Shown: positions 41,330 through 51,096, numbered from the stretch's first letter. The stretch: DNA of 64,000 bases from Uliginosibacterium paludis (GCF_039631355.1 NZ_JBDIVF010000003.1:248001-312000), one strand, 5' to 3'. Program-made: numbers and translations. Notes: a model not told the origin generated them from the letters alone.

Positions 41330-42700
41330 ATGCTCGATAACCTTACAAACCGATTTGCTCAGGTCGTCAAGACACTGCGTGGCCAGGCCCGCCTGACCGA
41401 AGACAATATTGCCGACATGTTGCGCGAAGTGCGCATGGCTTTGCTTGAAGCCGATGTGGCACTGCCTGTTGTCAAGGAACTGATCGCCCGGATCAAGGAA
41501 AAGGCACTCGGGCAAGAGGTTGTCGGTTCGCTGACGCCAGGGCAGGCGCTTGTCGGCGTGGTGCAGGACGAGCTCGCAGCCATCATGGGAGGCGCCCAGT
41601 CCGGCCTCAACTTTGCAACCCAGCCTCCTGCCGTAATGCTCATGGCTGGTCTTCAGGGGGCGGGCAAGACCACTACTGTTGGCAAGCTGGCGAAATACCT
41701 GAAGGAAAAGCACCGCAAGAAGGTGCTGACGGTGTCATGCGACGTCTATCGTCCAGCGGCGATCGCCCAGCTTGAGACGGTGACAGGGCAGGCCGGCGCG
41801 GAATTCTTCCCGTCGTCGTCGGACCAGAAGCCCGTTGATATTGCGCTGGCTGCCATCGATTACGCGAAGCGTCACTATTTTGACGTGCTGCTTGTTGATA
41901 CCGCTGGCCGCATCACGATCGACGAACAGATGATGGCTGAAATCAAGCAGCTTCAGACCAGCATCAAACCCATCGAGACGCTGTTTGTTGTGGATGCCAT
42001 GTTGGGGCAGGATGCTGTCAATACCGCGCGTGCATTCAACGAGGCGCTTTCGCTGACCGGCGTTGTGCTCACCAAGCTGGATGGTGATTCACGTGGTGGT
42101 GCGGCGCTCTCCGTTCGTCATGTGACCGGGGCGCCGATCAAGTTCACTGGCGTAGGCGAGAAGCTGACGGGGCTTGACGAGTTTCATCCGGATCGCATGG
42201 CCAGCCGTATTCTGGGCATGGGAGACATCCTGTCCCTTGTGGAGGAAGCTCGCACGGCCGTCGATGAAAAAGCGGCTCGCGACCTTGCTGACAAACTGCG
42301 CAAGGGAAAGGGCTTCGATCTGAATGACTTCAAGGATCAGATGGCACAGATGCGCAAGATGGGCGGGCTGTCCAGCCTGATGGATAAGATGCCGGCCCAG
42401 ATTGCGCAGGCTGCCTCCCAGATGCAGGCCGGCGCGCCTGAAAAAGCCATGGCCCGGGTTGAAGGCATCATCAATTCGATGACGCCTGCCGAACGTTCGA
42501 ATCCCGATCTCATCAAGGCTTCGCGCAAGCGGCGCATTGCGGCGGGGGCAGGGGTTCAGGTTCAGGAGGTGAATCGCCTGCTGAATCAGTTCGAGCAGAT
42601 GCAGAAAATGATGAAGCAGTTTTCCGGCGGCGGGATGGCCAAGCTCATGCGGAGCATGGGAGGTCTGAAGGGCCTCAAGGGCATGATGCCGAGGATGTAG
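41330..42700 (+). CDS. ffh: Signal recognition particle protein Ffh
   Basis: 456 aa. The N-terminal helical domain (MLDNLTNRFAQVVKTLRGQA) is followed by the GTPase domain: G1 GLQGAGKTTTVGKLA, DVYRPAAIAQL, DTAGR, and TKLDGDSRGGAAL. The C-terminal Met-rich M domain (about 300-456, rich in QMQ, KMMKQF and MRSMGG) binds 4.5S RNA and signal sequences. It delivers nascent membrane proteins to FtsY at the inner membrane. A strong terminator follows. Confidence 0.97.
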   Translation: MLDNLTNRFAQVVKTLRGQARLTEDNIADMLREVRMALLEADVALPVVKELIARIKEKALGQEVVGSLTPGQALVGVVQDELAAIMGGAQSGLNFATQPPAVMLMAGLQGAGKTTTVGKLAKYLKEKHRKKVLTVSCDVYRPAAIAQLETVTGQAGAEFFPSSSDQKPVDIALAAIDYAKRHYFDVLLVDTAGRITIDEQMMAEIKQLQTSIKPIETLFVVDAMLGQDAVNTARAFNEALSLTGVVLTKLDGDSRGGAALSVRHVTGAPIKFTGVGEKLTGLDEFHPDRMASRILGMGDILSLVEEARTAVDEKAARDLADKLRKGKGFDLNDFKDQMAQMRKMGGLSSLMDKMPAQIAQAASQMQAGAPEKAMARVEGIINSMTPAERSNPDLIKASRKRRIAAGAGVQVQEVNRLLNQFEQMQKMMKQFSGGGMAKLMRSMGGLKGLKGMMPRM

Positions 42701-42737
42701 TTCCTGCTTCAGGCTGCGTGAGCCGCGTACCCGATTG

Positions 42738-42769
42738 AATGCCGCTCATTGAGCGGCATTTTGTTTTTA
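42738..42769 (+). terminator. Intrinsic terminator of ffh
   Basis: AATGCCGCTCATTGAGCGGCATT forms a 10-bp stem around a short loop and is followed by TTGTTTTTAT. It lies 37 nt after the ffh stop. Confidence 0.9.
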
Positions 42770-42798
42770 TTCGTGCTGCAAAGACCCGCCCGTGAGCA

Positions 42799-42832
42799 TT
42801 AAAAATGCCGCGCAGCCAAGGCTGGGCGGCAT
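42799..42832 (-). terminator. Intrinsic terminator of the cytochrome c4 gene
   Basis: On the minus strand ATGCCGC-CCAGCC, TT, GGCTG-CGCGGCAT is followed by TTTTTAATG. A second small hairpin (CTGCCTGA / TCAGGCAG) lies between it and the gene near 42846-42863. Confidence 0.88.
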
Positions 42833-42872
42833 GGAGCTTCTTGCACTGCCTGATTTCAGGCAGGTCTGGACG

Positions 42873-43505
42873 TCAGCGCAGGCCTGCAGCGTAGTCGGAA
42901 ACCGCCTTGATTTCCGCATCGGTCAGACGTGATGCGAATCCGCGCATCATGCTGTTGGGGTCATTGGCGCGCTCGCCGCTCCGGAATGCTTTCAGCTGAG
43001 CTTCGATGTAGTCGGCATACTGGCCGGAGACTTGCGGATATTGCGCCGGCATTCCCCGGCCCGAGGGGCCATGGCAGCCCGCACAGGCCGGAACGCCCGT
43101 TGCTGCGTTACCCGAGCGCCAGAGTTTCCGACCCGCTTCCATTGATGCCATGTTCTTGGCGAACTCCGGCTTGAGTTTCTGCTGCGAAAAATACTTGGCC
43201 AGTCCTTTCATGTCAGCATCCGTGAGGGTTGCGACCATCGGCGCCATCGAGGCATTGACACGCTCAGCCGGCTTGCCTTCGGCGGCCTTGAAATTGTGGA
43301 GTTGCTTGAGCAGGTATTGCTCATGCTGACCGGCGATCTTGGGGAAGGTCGGCGCAGCCGAGTTGCCATCGGCTCCGTGGCAGGCGGCGCAGACGGTTTC
43401 CGCGATCTGTTTCGCACGTGCCGAATCGGGTTGGGGAGCGCCTGCCTGAGCGAAAACGCTGCTGGCAGTCAGGGCAAGTGTCAGGACGGAAATGCGCGCG
43501 ATCAT
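42873..43505 (-). CDS. Diheme cytochrome c4
   Basis: 210 aa. A signal peptide (MIARISVLTLALTASSVFAQ) is followed by two class I cytochrome domains with heme sites VCAACHG (about 38-44) and ACAGCHG (about 133-139), and axial Met in the MAP and MRG segments. Cytochrome c4 carries electrons in the periplasm between the bc1 complex and terminal oxidases. ATG 43505 is preferred to GTG 43511, as AGAGG is five bases before it. It is divergent from engB; a TATAGAAT box lies in the gap. Confidence 0.92.
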   Translation of the reverse strand: MIARISVLTLALTASSVFAQAGAPQPDSARAKQIAETVCAACHGADGNSAAPTFPKIAGQHEQYLLKQLHNFKAAEGKPAERVNASMAPMVATLTDADMKGLAKYFSQQKLKPEFAKNMASMEAGRKLWRSGNAATGVPACAGCHGPSGRGMPAQYPQVSGQYADYIEAQLKAFRSGERANDPNSMMRGFASRLTDAEIKAVSDYAAGLR

Positions 43506-43617
43506 CGTCACCTCTCGGGGCGTGGCGTTCTTGAATCCTGATATTCTATACCGACACAGACCGTTTCGACCTCAGGGTTTCTGCGCTTGTGTGTTCCTCA
43601 CACCTTATGGTTTTCCC

Positions 43618-44247
43618 ATGTCTCTTTTTCACGCAGCACGCTTCGAAATTTCCATTGCCCGTCCGCAGGATCTTCCGCCTTCAATGGGGGCTGAAATCGC
43701 CTTTGCCGGGCGCTCGAATGCAGGCAAATCCAGTGCGATCAACACACTCGTCGGGCATACCCGGTTGGCATTTGTCAGCAAGACGCCCGGCCGTACCCAG
43801 CTGATCAATATTTTCCGGATGAACAACGGCGCTGCCCTGGTTGATCTGCCCGGCTATGGCTACGCAAAAGTACCGGAGGCGATCCGCAAGCAATGGGTCA
43901 AGCTGCTGGAAAACTACCTGACCCAGCGTGACAGCCTGATTGGCCTGATCCTCATCATGGATTCCCGTCACCCCCTCACGCCGCTTGATCAGCAGATGCT
44001 GGGCTGGTTTGCGCCAACGGGCCGCCCGGTGCACGTGCTGCTGACGAAGTCCGACAAGCTGACCCGCGGGCCTGCTGCGCAGACGCTTGCGCGCGTGCGA
44101 AAAGAGCTCGCGGCCTGGGGGCCGAACATTACCGTCCAGCTGTTTTCAAGCCTGAAGAAAACGGGCGTCGACGACGTCGAGAAGATCGTAGGGAGCTGGT
44201 TGGGGCTGGGTGCGCAGGGAGCAGCGGAAGAAGCGGAGCCCTCCTGA
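43618..44247 (+). CDS. engB: Ribosome-biogenesis GTPase EngB/YsxC
   Basis: 209 aa. GTPase motifs: G1 GRSNAGKSSAIN, G2 PGRTQLIN, G3 DLPGYGYAKVP, G4 TKSDKL, G5 region FSSLKKTGVD. EngB assists late assembly of the large ribosomal subunit. I chose ATG 43618; the upstream frame runs over the cytochrome c4 promoter. It is followed by a structured RNA element and hemB. Confidence 0.95.
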   Translation: MSLFHAARFEISIARPQDLPPSMGAEIAFAGRSNAGKSSAINTLVGHTRLAFVSKTPGRTQLINIFRMNNGAALVDLPGYGYAKVPEAIRKQWVKLLENYLTQRDSLIGLILIMDSRHPLTPLDQQMLGWFAPTGRPVHVLLTKSDKLTRGPAAQTLARVRKELAAWGPNITVQLFSSLKKTGVDDVEKIVGSWLGLGAQGAAEEAEPS

Positions 44248-44281
44248 AAAACAAACCCCGGTGCGTGTATGCACACCGGGG
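44248..44281 (-). terminator. Strong intrinsic terminator facing the minus strand
   Basis: On the minus strand CCCCGGTG and CACCGGGG arms (44256-44281) are followed by TTTGTTTTT directly abutting the engB stop. No annotated minus-strand gene ends here, which is why a small RNA is proposed. On the plus strand it lacks a T-run. Confidence 0.75.
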
Positions 44282-44400
44282 CGAAATGACCTGCATGACC
44301 CGGGGGAGTTCATCCAGGTTCCCGCTCAGGGAGGTGAAGCGGGAGATAGCTTGCGCTACCTGGCTCTAAGAACGGCAACTGCCGGCAAAGGTTCAGATCT
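44248..44400 (-). ncRNA. Candidate structured small RNA antisense to the hemB leader
   Basis: On the minus strand the segment folds into a three-way junction. An outer stem CCAGG/CCTGG (44314-44318 with 44359-44363) encloses TAGC-GCAA-GCTA (a GNRA-type loop) and TCCCGCT / AGCGGGA (44320-44344), whose 11-nt loop exposes CACCTCCCT, complementary to Shine-Dalgarno sequences. It ends in a GC-rich hairpin followed by TTTGTTTTT. A TACAAT box lies upstream at about 44402-44407. No frame of any length encodes a protein here. Its 5' end is a guess. Confidence 0.45.
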
Positions 44401-44421
44401 CAATTGTAAATTTCTGTAAAT
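44401..44421. promoter_or_regulatory. Direct TGTAAATT repeats between small RNA and hemB
   Basis: TTGTAAATTTC and TGTAAATTGA repeat at 10-nt spacing (on the other strand TTTACA-N4-TTTACA), as in OmpR-family tandem sites. They overlap the TACAAT box of the proposed small RNA and lie about 100 nt upstream of hemB. The factor is unknown. Confidence 0.35.
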
Positions 44422-44521
44422 TGATGGCTTCCCTTGAGTTCAGTTTCGTGAGGCGCGCCGGAAGGGCGATTTGTCCGTGACTGATATCTTGAGGGAGGCG
44501 CTTGAACAGGACGATCCAATC

Positions 44522-45512
<991 letters not shown>

Positions 45513-45523
<11 letters not shown>

Positions 45524-46016
45524 GCTCCGCATCCGGCCGATGCGGAACTCGGATCTCGCATCGGTGCACAGGATCCAGTGCAGCCGCTATCCCGTGGCCT
45601 GCCATGAGCCGCAGGTGGCGCTCCAGAGCCGGCTGGAGGCCGCACCGGCGTTCTGCTTTGTTGCGGAGCACCAAGGCCGGACTCTGGCCTATGTGCTGGC
45701 GCATCCCTGGCGAGGTCCTGCTCCCCGGCTTCATGAGCGCCTGGCCGCGTGTGACGAGCCAGACCATGTTTTTCTCCACGATTTGTGCGTATCCATCGAG
45801 GCGCAAGGCCTGGCTTGCGGACGCGCGCTTTTCGGCGCAGTGGAGGCCGCTGCGCGTCTTCGTGCGCATGAGCGCATCCGCATCGTGGCGCTGGAACAGG
45901 CCGAGGGTTTCTGGTCGCGCCTCGGATTCCAGGACGAGCATCAGCCGGCCGGTGAGGGCTATGGCAGGGCGCGACTGATGGCCCGGGACGTTTCGAAGGC
46001 TTCAGCGCCGACCTGA
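45513..46016 (+). CDS. GNAT-family N-acetyltransferase
   Basis: 167 aa. The GNAT fold is visible as LRIRPMRNSDLASVHRIQ (beta1-alpha1), VFLHDLCVSIEAQGLACGRALF (beta4 and acetyl-CoA-binding QGLACGRAL in place of Q/RxxGxG/A) and IRIVALEQAEGFWSRLGFQ. The starting GTG 45513 lies inside the end of hemB; ATG 45540 is an alternative. The substrate is unknown. Its stop converges with the HAD nucleotidase, and the two genes overlap by 15 nt tail to tail. Confidence 0.82.
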
Positions 46017-46652
46017 GGCGCTTGCGGGAGGCGCCTTGAGCGCACGCGCACTGCGTAGCTGAGCATCCACCCAGACGGGGCGAGGCTGACTGCCCGGGGT
46101 GATCCAGACCGTGCGCATGCCCAGCCGCTTGGCGGGAAGCAGGTTCTTAGCGGTGTCCTCAACCATGATGCAGTCGGACGCGCGTACACGCAGATGGCGG
46201 AGTACGCACTGATAACCGACGACGGCGGGTTTGGGCTGGTAGCGGAGATCTTCGACGGCGAAGCTTCCGTCCATGACGCGATCCAGCCCTGATAGCCGGA
46301 GAATGGCATCGACATAACTGCGTGGCGCGTTCGAGAAAATGTATTTGCGTCCGGGAAGTTTGCGCAGGTGGCGCAGCAGCGCCTTGTCGAAAACCAGCAT
46401 GCTGGCCAGATCCGTGAATCGGTGCGTGGCCTCGAGGAAGTCTCCAGGCCGGACCTTGTGGTGCCTGACCATGCCGTGCAGCGTGGCGCCGTATCGCGTC
46501 CAGTAGTGGCCACGCAAGGCGTGAGCGTCCTCGATGCTCAATGAGAGTCGTTCCGCCATGTAGGCCGTCATGGCGTTGTTGATGTGCGGAAAGATGTGTC
46601 GTCCCGCGTCATGCAGGGTGTTGTCGAGGTCGAACAGCCAGACGGGTTTCAT
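46002..46652 (-). CDS. Pyrimidine 5'-nucleotidase, HAD family
   Basis: 216 aa. HAD motifs: I FDLDNTLHDAGRHI, II FSNAPRSYVD, III KPAVVGYQ and IV MVEDTAKNLLPAKRLGM. The NTLHDA start and NNAMTAYMAERL segment match the bacterial Sdt1/pyrimidine 5'-nucleotidase group, which removes phosphate from UMP, CMP or modified pyrimidines. It lies 55 nt after the BioC-like gene on the same strand. Confidence 0.85.
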   Translation of the reverse strand: MKPVWLFDLDNTLHDAGRHIFPHINNAMTAYMAERLSLSIEDAHALRGHYWTRYGATLHGMVRHHKVRPGDFLEATHRFTDLASMLVFDKALLRHLRKLPGRKYIFSNAPRSYVDAILRLSGLDRVMDGSFAVEDLRYQPKPAVVGYQCVLRHLRVRASDCIMVEDTAKNLLPAKRLGMRTVWITPGSQPRPVWVDAQLRSARALKAPPASASGRR

Positions 46653-46707
46653 CGGAAGAGGGGGTGCGCAGCGAAGCCCTGATTGTACTGGCAGGCTGCG
46701 GCCGGCT

Positions 46708-47586
46708 TCAGCTCTCGCGTGAGCGGAAGCGGATGATCGCTCGGCCGTCGTCGATGGTTTTGGGTTCGGGCTTCCAGGCATGTCCGAAGACGACTTCCAG
46801 CGTGGCCGGGATCCGTCCCGCCTGGCGCAGTGCGTCGAGTCTCGCGCACGCATCCGCCCAGGCGCGCCGGCCCGTGAGGCCACGTGGGCGTGTGCGGGAC
46901 GCCGAGCTGCTGGCGCTGGCCCGCAACTCGGCAAACAGGCTGCGGGCATCCGGATAGGTCAGCGTGAGGGTCTGCATGTCCATGACCGGGTCGGAAAAAC
47001 CGGCCTTGACCAGGCAGTCCCCGATGTCGTGCATGTCGATGAAGCGATGCACCCGTGCGCCGAGGGGCCCCGGCAGGGCGTCGCGCAGCTCGCGCAAGGT
47101 GTCCGGGCCGAGGGTGGAGAACATCAGCAGGCCATCGACGGCCAGCACGCGATGCGCTTCCCTCAGGGCATCGGCCGGATCGCTCAGCCAGTTGAGCAGC
47201 AGGTTGCTCCAGACCAGATGCACGCTGTCGCGCGCAAGCGGGAGCTGTGCGGCATCTCCGCAGATCAGCGCCGGACCTTCGTCACGACGCAGCACCCGCT
47301 GCAGGAAGGATCTCTGCGGGCGGGCCAGTTGCAGCAGGGGCAAGGCGTTGTCGAGCGCCAGACGCCTTGCGTCCGGGTAGCGCTCGGCGAGCATTGCCTG
47401 GTCCGGGCCATGGCCGCTGCCCAGATCAAGGATGAGGCCGGGCGCGAGCCGGATGTAGTCGAGGCGCTCGGCCATTCGTGACGAGATTTCCCGGGCGACG
47501 AAATCATGCTTGCTGACCGACTGGGCCGCCGCCGAAAAGCGACGACGGATCAGGGCGTGGTCAAGCGAGAAGTCTTCTGCGGACAT
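46708..47586 (-). CDS. bioC: Malonyl-[ACP] O-methyltransferase-like protein
   Basis: 292 aa. This is a class I SAM methyltransferase with motif I LILDLGSGHGPDQAML and LPLARDSVHLVWSNLLLNWLSDP, and a BioC-like N-terminus (IRRRFSAAAQSVSKHDFVAREI) and C-terminus. BioC caps malonyl groups with a methyl ester to begin biotin synthesis. No other bio genes are here, so the symbol is given with moderate confidence; other ACP or ubiquinone-type methyltransferases are possible. Confidence 0.7.
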   Translation of the reverse strand: MSAEDFSLDHALIRRRFSAAAQSVSKHDFVAREISSRMAERLDYIRLAPGLILDLGSGHGPDQAMLAERYPDARRLALDNALPLLQLARPQRSFLQRVLRRDEGPALICGDAAQLPLARDSVHLVWSNLLLNWLSDPADALREAHRVLAVDGLLMFSTLGPDTLRELRDALPGPLGARVHRFIDMHDIGDCLVKAGFSDPVMDMQTLTLTYPDARSLFAELRASASSSASRTRPRGLTGRRAWADACARLDALRQAGRIPATLEVVFGHAWKPEPKTIDDGRAIIRFRSRES

Positions 47587-47666
47587 GGTGAGGCGTAGGT
47601 GTGATCGGGGCGTAGGGTGTGGCCCGAGTGTAGCGCACCGGTCTGGTTGAAACCTGCCCGGGCGTG

Positions 47667-49376
47667 TCAGGCCGCTTCGAAATGCTCCAGCATCAGCTGC
47701 AGGCTGGCAACGCCCTGATACTCGTTGACCGAGAGCCGGTAGGCGGCACGGATGCGTTGCGGAACCGGGTCGGTGCAGTTGAAACGCACCGCTTCGAAGC
47801 TCGCTCCGGGCTTGGCCAGTTCGAGCTTGAGATGGCGGTCCTTCATCAGGCGCTGACGCCGGACTTCGAAGACATCCTCGAAGACGGGGGCCGCGAAGCC
47901 CTGGCCCCAGATTTCTTCGTCCAGCATGCGCGCCGTCTCGAGGCTCATGTAGCCCGTTTCGAGGGCGCCGTCGGTTTCGAGGGTGTGCTGAAGTTCGGCA
48001 GGACTCACCAGTTCGGCGACGGTGTCGGCAAAGACCGTGCGGAAGCGCGGGAAATCCCGCTCCAGGATCGTGACGCCCGCTGCCATGGCGTGACCGCCGA
48101 AGCGCATGATCAGATCGGGGTGGCGCTTGGTGATCAGGTCCAGCGCGTCGCGCAGATGAAGTGCCGGAATGCTGCGGCCCGAGCCCTTCAGCTCCCCGTC
48201 GCCCTCATGATCGCTGGCGCGAGCGAACGCGAAGGTCGGGCGATGCGCCCGCTCCTTGATGCGGCCAGCCACGATGCCGATCACGCCCTGATGCCATTCG
48301 GGTTCGAAGAGTGCGATGGCCGGGCCTTCATCGATGCGCGTAGCGTCGAGTGTTGCCAGCGCGGCATCACGCATTTCCGCCTCGATCTCGCGACGTTCGA
48401 CGTTGAGCGCCTGGAGCTGCTGCGCAATGTTGAAGGCCCGTGCGTAATCATCGGTCAGCAGGCATTCGATGCCCAGGCTCATGTCTGAGAGCCGGCCTGC
48501 GGCGTTGAGGCGTGGCCCCAGCGCGAACCCCATGTCGAAGGTGCTGGCCCGGCCGGGCTGGCGCCCTGCCACGGCAAACAGCGCACGCAGTCCGGCGCAC
48601 ATGCGTTCGGCACGCATCCTGACCAGCCCCTGGCGCACCAGCAGGCGGTTGTTCGGGTCAAGACGCACCACGTCGGCGACCGTGCCGAGTGCAACCAGGT
48701 CGAGCAGGCTTGCGAGATTCGGCGCCGGGCGGGCCTCGTCAAACACGCCGCGAGCTCGCAGCTCGGCGCGCAAAGCCAGTGCAACGTAGAACATCACGCC
48801 GACGCCGGCCAGGTGCTTGCTGGCGAAGGTGCAGCCGGGCTGGTTGGGATTTACGATTACATCCGCGTCCGGCAGGGTTTCTCCCGGCAGATGGTGATCG
48901 GTGACGACGACGGTCATGCCCAGGGCGCGGGCAGCGGCGACGCCTTCGACGCTTGCGATGCCGTTATCCACCGTGATCAGGATGTCCGCCTCAAGGCGCG
49001 CGACTTCAGCCACAACGCTGGGCGAAAGGCCGTAACCATGGACGACCCGGTCGGGCACAAAATAATGCAGGTCGGTGGCGCCCAGCATGCGAAGCGCGCG
49101 GATGCCGACGGCACAGGCCGTAGCGCCGTCACAGTCATAGTCGGCCACGATCACCATGCGTACCCCCGCCTCGATCCCGTCTGCCAGCAGGCGAGCGGCG
49201 TCCGCGATGCCCTTGAGCCCGTCGGGCGGCAGCAGCGCACCGAGCTCTGTCACCAGCTCGGCGCCGGAGCGGATGCCGCGGGCGGCGTAGAGACGCGCGA
49301 TCAGCGGATGCAGGCCGGCTTCGTTGAGACGGCGGGCAATGGCGGCATCTGCCGAGCGTGGGAGAAGACGGGTCAT
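47667..49376 (-). CDS. recJ: Single-stranded-DNA-specific exonuclease RecJ
   Basis: 569 aa, full length. DHH-family motifs: VADYDCDGATACAVG, DNGIASVEGVAAA, TDHHLPGETLPDADVIVNPN and LLDLVALGTVADVV. The DHHA1 region holds GRSIPALHLRDALD and RFGGHAMAAG, and a C-terminal OB domain follows. It degrades single-stranded DNA 5' to 3' in recombination and mismatch repair. ATG 49376 is taken; GTG 49391 is possible. Confidence 0.95.
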   Translation of the reverse strand: MTRLLPRSADAAIARRLNEAGLHPLIARLYAARGIRSGAELVTELGALLPPDGLKGIADAARLLADGIEAGVRMVIVADYDCDGATACAVGIRALRMLGATDLHYFVPDRVVHGYGLSPSVVAEVARLEADILITVDNGIASVEGVAAARALGMTVVVTDHHLPGETLPDADVIVNPNQPGCTFASKHLAGVGVMFYVALALRAELRARGVFDEARPAPNLASLLDLVALGTVADVVRLDPNNRLLVRQGLVRMRAERMCAGLRALFAVAGRQPGRASTFDMGFALGPRLNAAGRLSDMSLGIECLLTDDYARAFNIAQQLQALNVERREIEAEMRDAALATLDATRIDEGPAIALFEPEWHQGVIGIVAGRIKERAHRPTFAFARASDHEGDGELKGSGRSIPALHLRDALDLITKRHPDLIMRFGGHAMAAGVTILERDFPRFRTVFADTVAELVSPAELQHTLETDGALETGYMSLETARMLDEEIWGQGFAAPVFEDVFEVRRQRLMKDRHLKLELAKPGASFEAVRFNCTDPVPQRIRAAYRLSVNEYQGVASLQLMLEHFEAA

Positions 49377-49476
49377 GGTCCGGGTGGGCACGGGAGTCGA
49401 TCGAGCCCGGTATTGTGCGACGAAGCAGGAGCGGCGTCATGTGCCAGCTGCCTGCGCAGTCACCGCCGTGCAAAGA

Positions 49477-49502
49477 GGAACAGGGGCCGAAGCCCCTGTT
49501 CC
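49477..49502 (-). terminator. Terminator hairpin of the first flagellin gene
   Basis: On the minus strand GGAACAGGGGC, TTCG, GCCCCTGTTCC has an 11-bp stem with a UUCG tetraloop, followed by TCTTTG. It lies 20 nt after the flagellin stop. Confidence 0.8.
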
Positions 49503-49522
49503 GTGTTGCAAGGCCGGCTGAC

Positions 49523-50722
49523 TTAGCCTTGCAGCAACTTGAGAACCTGCTGCGGCAGCGCGTTGGCCTGGGCCAGCATCGCCGTACCGGCTTGCTGCAG
49601 GATCTGCGAGCGGCTCAGGTTGGCGGTTTCTGCCGCGAAGTCTGCATCCTGGATCCGGCCGCGCGACGCGGAGAGGTTTTCCGAAGAGGTCTGCAGGTTC
49701 GTGATCGTGGAGGTGAAACGGTTCTGGATGGCGCCCATGTCGGCTCGCGAGGAGTTCACCGAGGTCAGCGCCTTGTCGACGATTTCCAGCGCACGCTCGC
49801 TGCCGAGGAAGGTCGAGATATCCAGGTCTTCCACATGAAGCGCGGTCGCGCTGGGTGCGCTGGTCGTGATCCCGGAGAGCCCGTACTGCGCGAGCGTGCT
49901 TGAGCCACCCGCCGTCACGCCAAAGGTGATGCCTTCCTTGACAGATTGCAGCGTGACGATGCCATTGGCATCCGCGGTGGCGTAGACCCCCGTGGTGTCG
50001 AGCTTGGCGTTGATGCCCTGGGCGACGAGCTGGCCCATTTCCGAGGCCGTGGCACCAGCCGGATAATTGATGTCGCTCAGCGCAATATTGCTCACCGTGC
50101 CTGCCGAGCCCGTCACGTCGATGGTGAGGCCGGTCAGCGTGCCGGATGTGGCGGCGCCGGTCAGCGAGGAGGCGGCCGAGCCGGAGACGTCTGCTGCGAA
50201 GAAGCTCTTGCCGAGCATGTTCACGTTCGAGTCGACCACGGCGTCGATGCCGATGGTCTGTCCGGAGTCCGCTCCGACCTGGAACAGCGCACCGGTGAAG
50301 CTGCCGTCGAGCAGCTTGGTGCCGTTGAATGTGGTCTGGTTGGCGACGCGGTCGATTTCCTGCACGAGCTGCTGGACTTCCGCATTCAGAGCATTGCGGT
50401 CGGACTGCGAATTCGTGGCGTTTGCGGACTGCACCGACAGCTCGCGGATGCGCTGCAGGTTGTTGCCGATTTCAACCATCGCACCTTCTGCGGTCTGGGC
50501 CAGCGAAATCCCGTCGTTGGCGTTGCGCGCGGCCTGTGTCAGACCGCGGATCTGGGTTGTCATACGTTCCGAGATCGCGAGACCGGCAGCGTCGTCCTTG
50601 GCGCTGTTGATGCGCAGGCCGGACGAAAGACGCTGCAGCGAAGTGGCCAGCGACCCCTGGGAAGCATTCAGATTTCGTTGCGAGTTCAGCGACGCCACAT
50701 TGGTGTTGATGGTCATGGCCAT
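49523..50722 (-). CDS. fliC: Flagellin (first copy)
   Basis: 399 aa. It has a conserved N-terminal D0/D1 (MAMTINTNVASLNSQRNL, LQRLSSGLRINSAKDDAAGL, NDGISLAQTAEGAM) and C-terminal D1/D0 (IQNRFTSTITNL, SQILQQAGTAMLAQANALPQ). The central region (about 145-300) is Ser/Thr/Gly/Ala-rich and differs from the second copy. It is secreted by the flagellar type III system and polymerises as the filament. GGAG lies eight bases before ATG 50722. The intervening glycosylation-type genes suggest O-linked sugar on the Ser/Thr-rich centre. Confidence 0.96.
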   Translation of the reverse strand: MAMTINTNVASLNSQRNLNASQGSLATSLQRLSSGLRINSAKDDAAGLAISERMTTQIRGLTQAARNANDGISLAQTAEGAMVEIGNNLQRIRELSVQSANATNSQSDRNALNAEVQQLVQEIDRVANQTTFNGTKLLDGSFTGALFQVGADSGQTIGIDAVVDSNVNMLGKSFFAADVSGSAASSLTGAATSGTLTGLTIDVTGSAGTVSNIALSDINYPAGATASEMGQLVAQGINAKLDTTGVYATADANGIVTLQSVKEGITFGVTAGGSSTLAQYGLSGITTSAPSATALHVEDLDISTFLGSERALEIVDKALTSVNSSRADMGAIQNRFTSTITNLQTSSENLSASRGRIQDADFAAETANLSRSQILQQAGTAMLAQANALPQQVLKLLQG

Positions 50723-50779
50723 GATTCGTTCTCCACAAAAAGTTTTGCATTGAGTCCGGAGTCGAGCTCAGTCAGCCTG

Positions 50780-50806
50780 GCATCGCCGGAAATCGATCCC
50801 GCTTTG
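50780..50806 (-). promoter_or_regulatory. Candidate sigma-28 promoter of the first flagellin
   Basis: On the minus strand CAAA, 15 bases, GGCGATGC approximates the flagellar consensus TAAA-N15-GCCGATAA (8 of 12 positions). It would start transcription roughly 50 nt before the gene. Confidence 0.4.
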
Positions 50807-50847
50807 GGCGGAGCGACTTGACTGCTTCAATGCATGGCCTGTGCCAG

Positions 50848-50868
50848 TTTTGCGAAATGACCATCTGG
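50848..50868. repeat. Second IS21-end-like motif
   Basis: TTTTGCGAAATGACCATCTGG shares TGACCATCTGG with the second repeat unit at 21363-21383 and is followed by GTGTGGGTTTCGGGAGG. It lies upstream of the first flagellin in a 374-nt non-coding stretch (50723-51096). That stretch otherwise holds the promoter candidate, an 8-bp inverted repeat at 50966-50984 (GCCGGCAA TAC TTGCCGGC) and the terminator of the glycosyltransferase gene. Confidence 0.35.
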
Positions 50869-51026
50869 TGTGGGTTTCGGGAGGTTTTGCGAGTCTTGGT
50901 GGGTGTGGCGGTGAACTGTTCTCGGCGGAATTTGCCGTTCTCTATCCGGACGCATCGCCGTGCGCGCCGGCAATACTTGCCGGCAGGCTGGCGTCGCTGC
51001 CGGTTGGCGGCAGGGCGTCTGAAAAT

Positions 51027-51063
51027 GCTTCGGGCCGGCCCTCGATGGAGGTGCCGGCCCGAA
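51027..51063 (-). terminator. Terminator hairpin of the large glycosyltransferase gene
   Basis: Perfect 11-bp arms TTCGGGCCGGC / GCCGGCCCGAA, extended inside by CCTC/GAGG around GATG, are followed on the minus strand by GCATTTTC. It lies 34 nt after the stop. Confidence 0.8.
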
Positions 51064-51096
51064 CTGATGTATGCACTTGGCATGTGCTGAAAAGGT

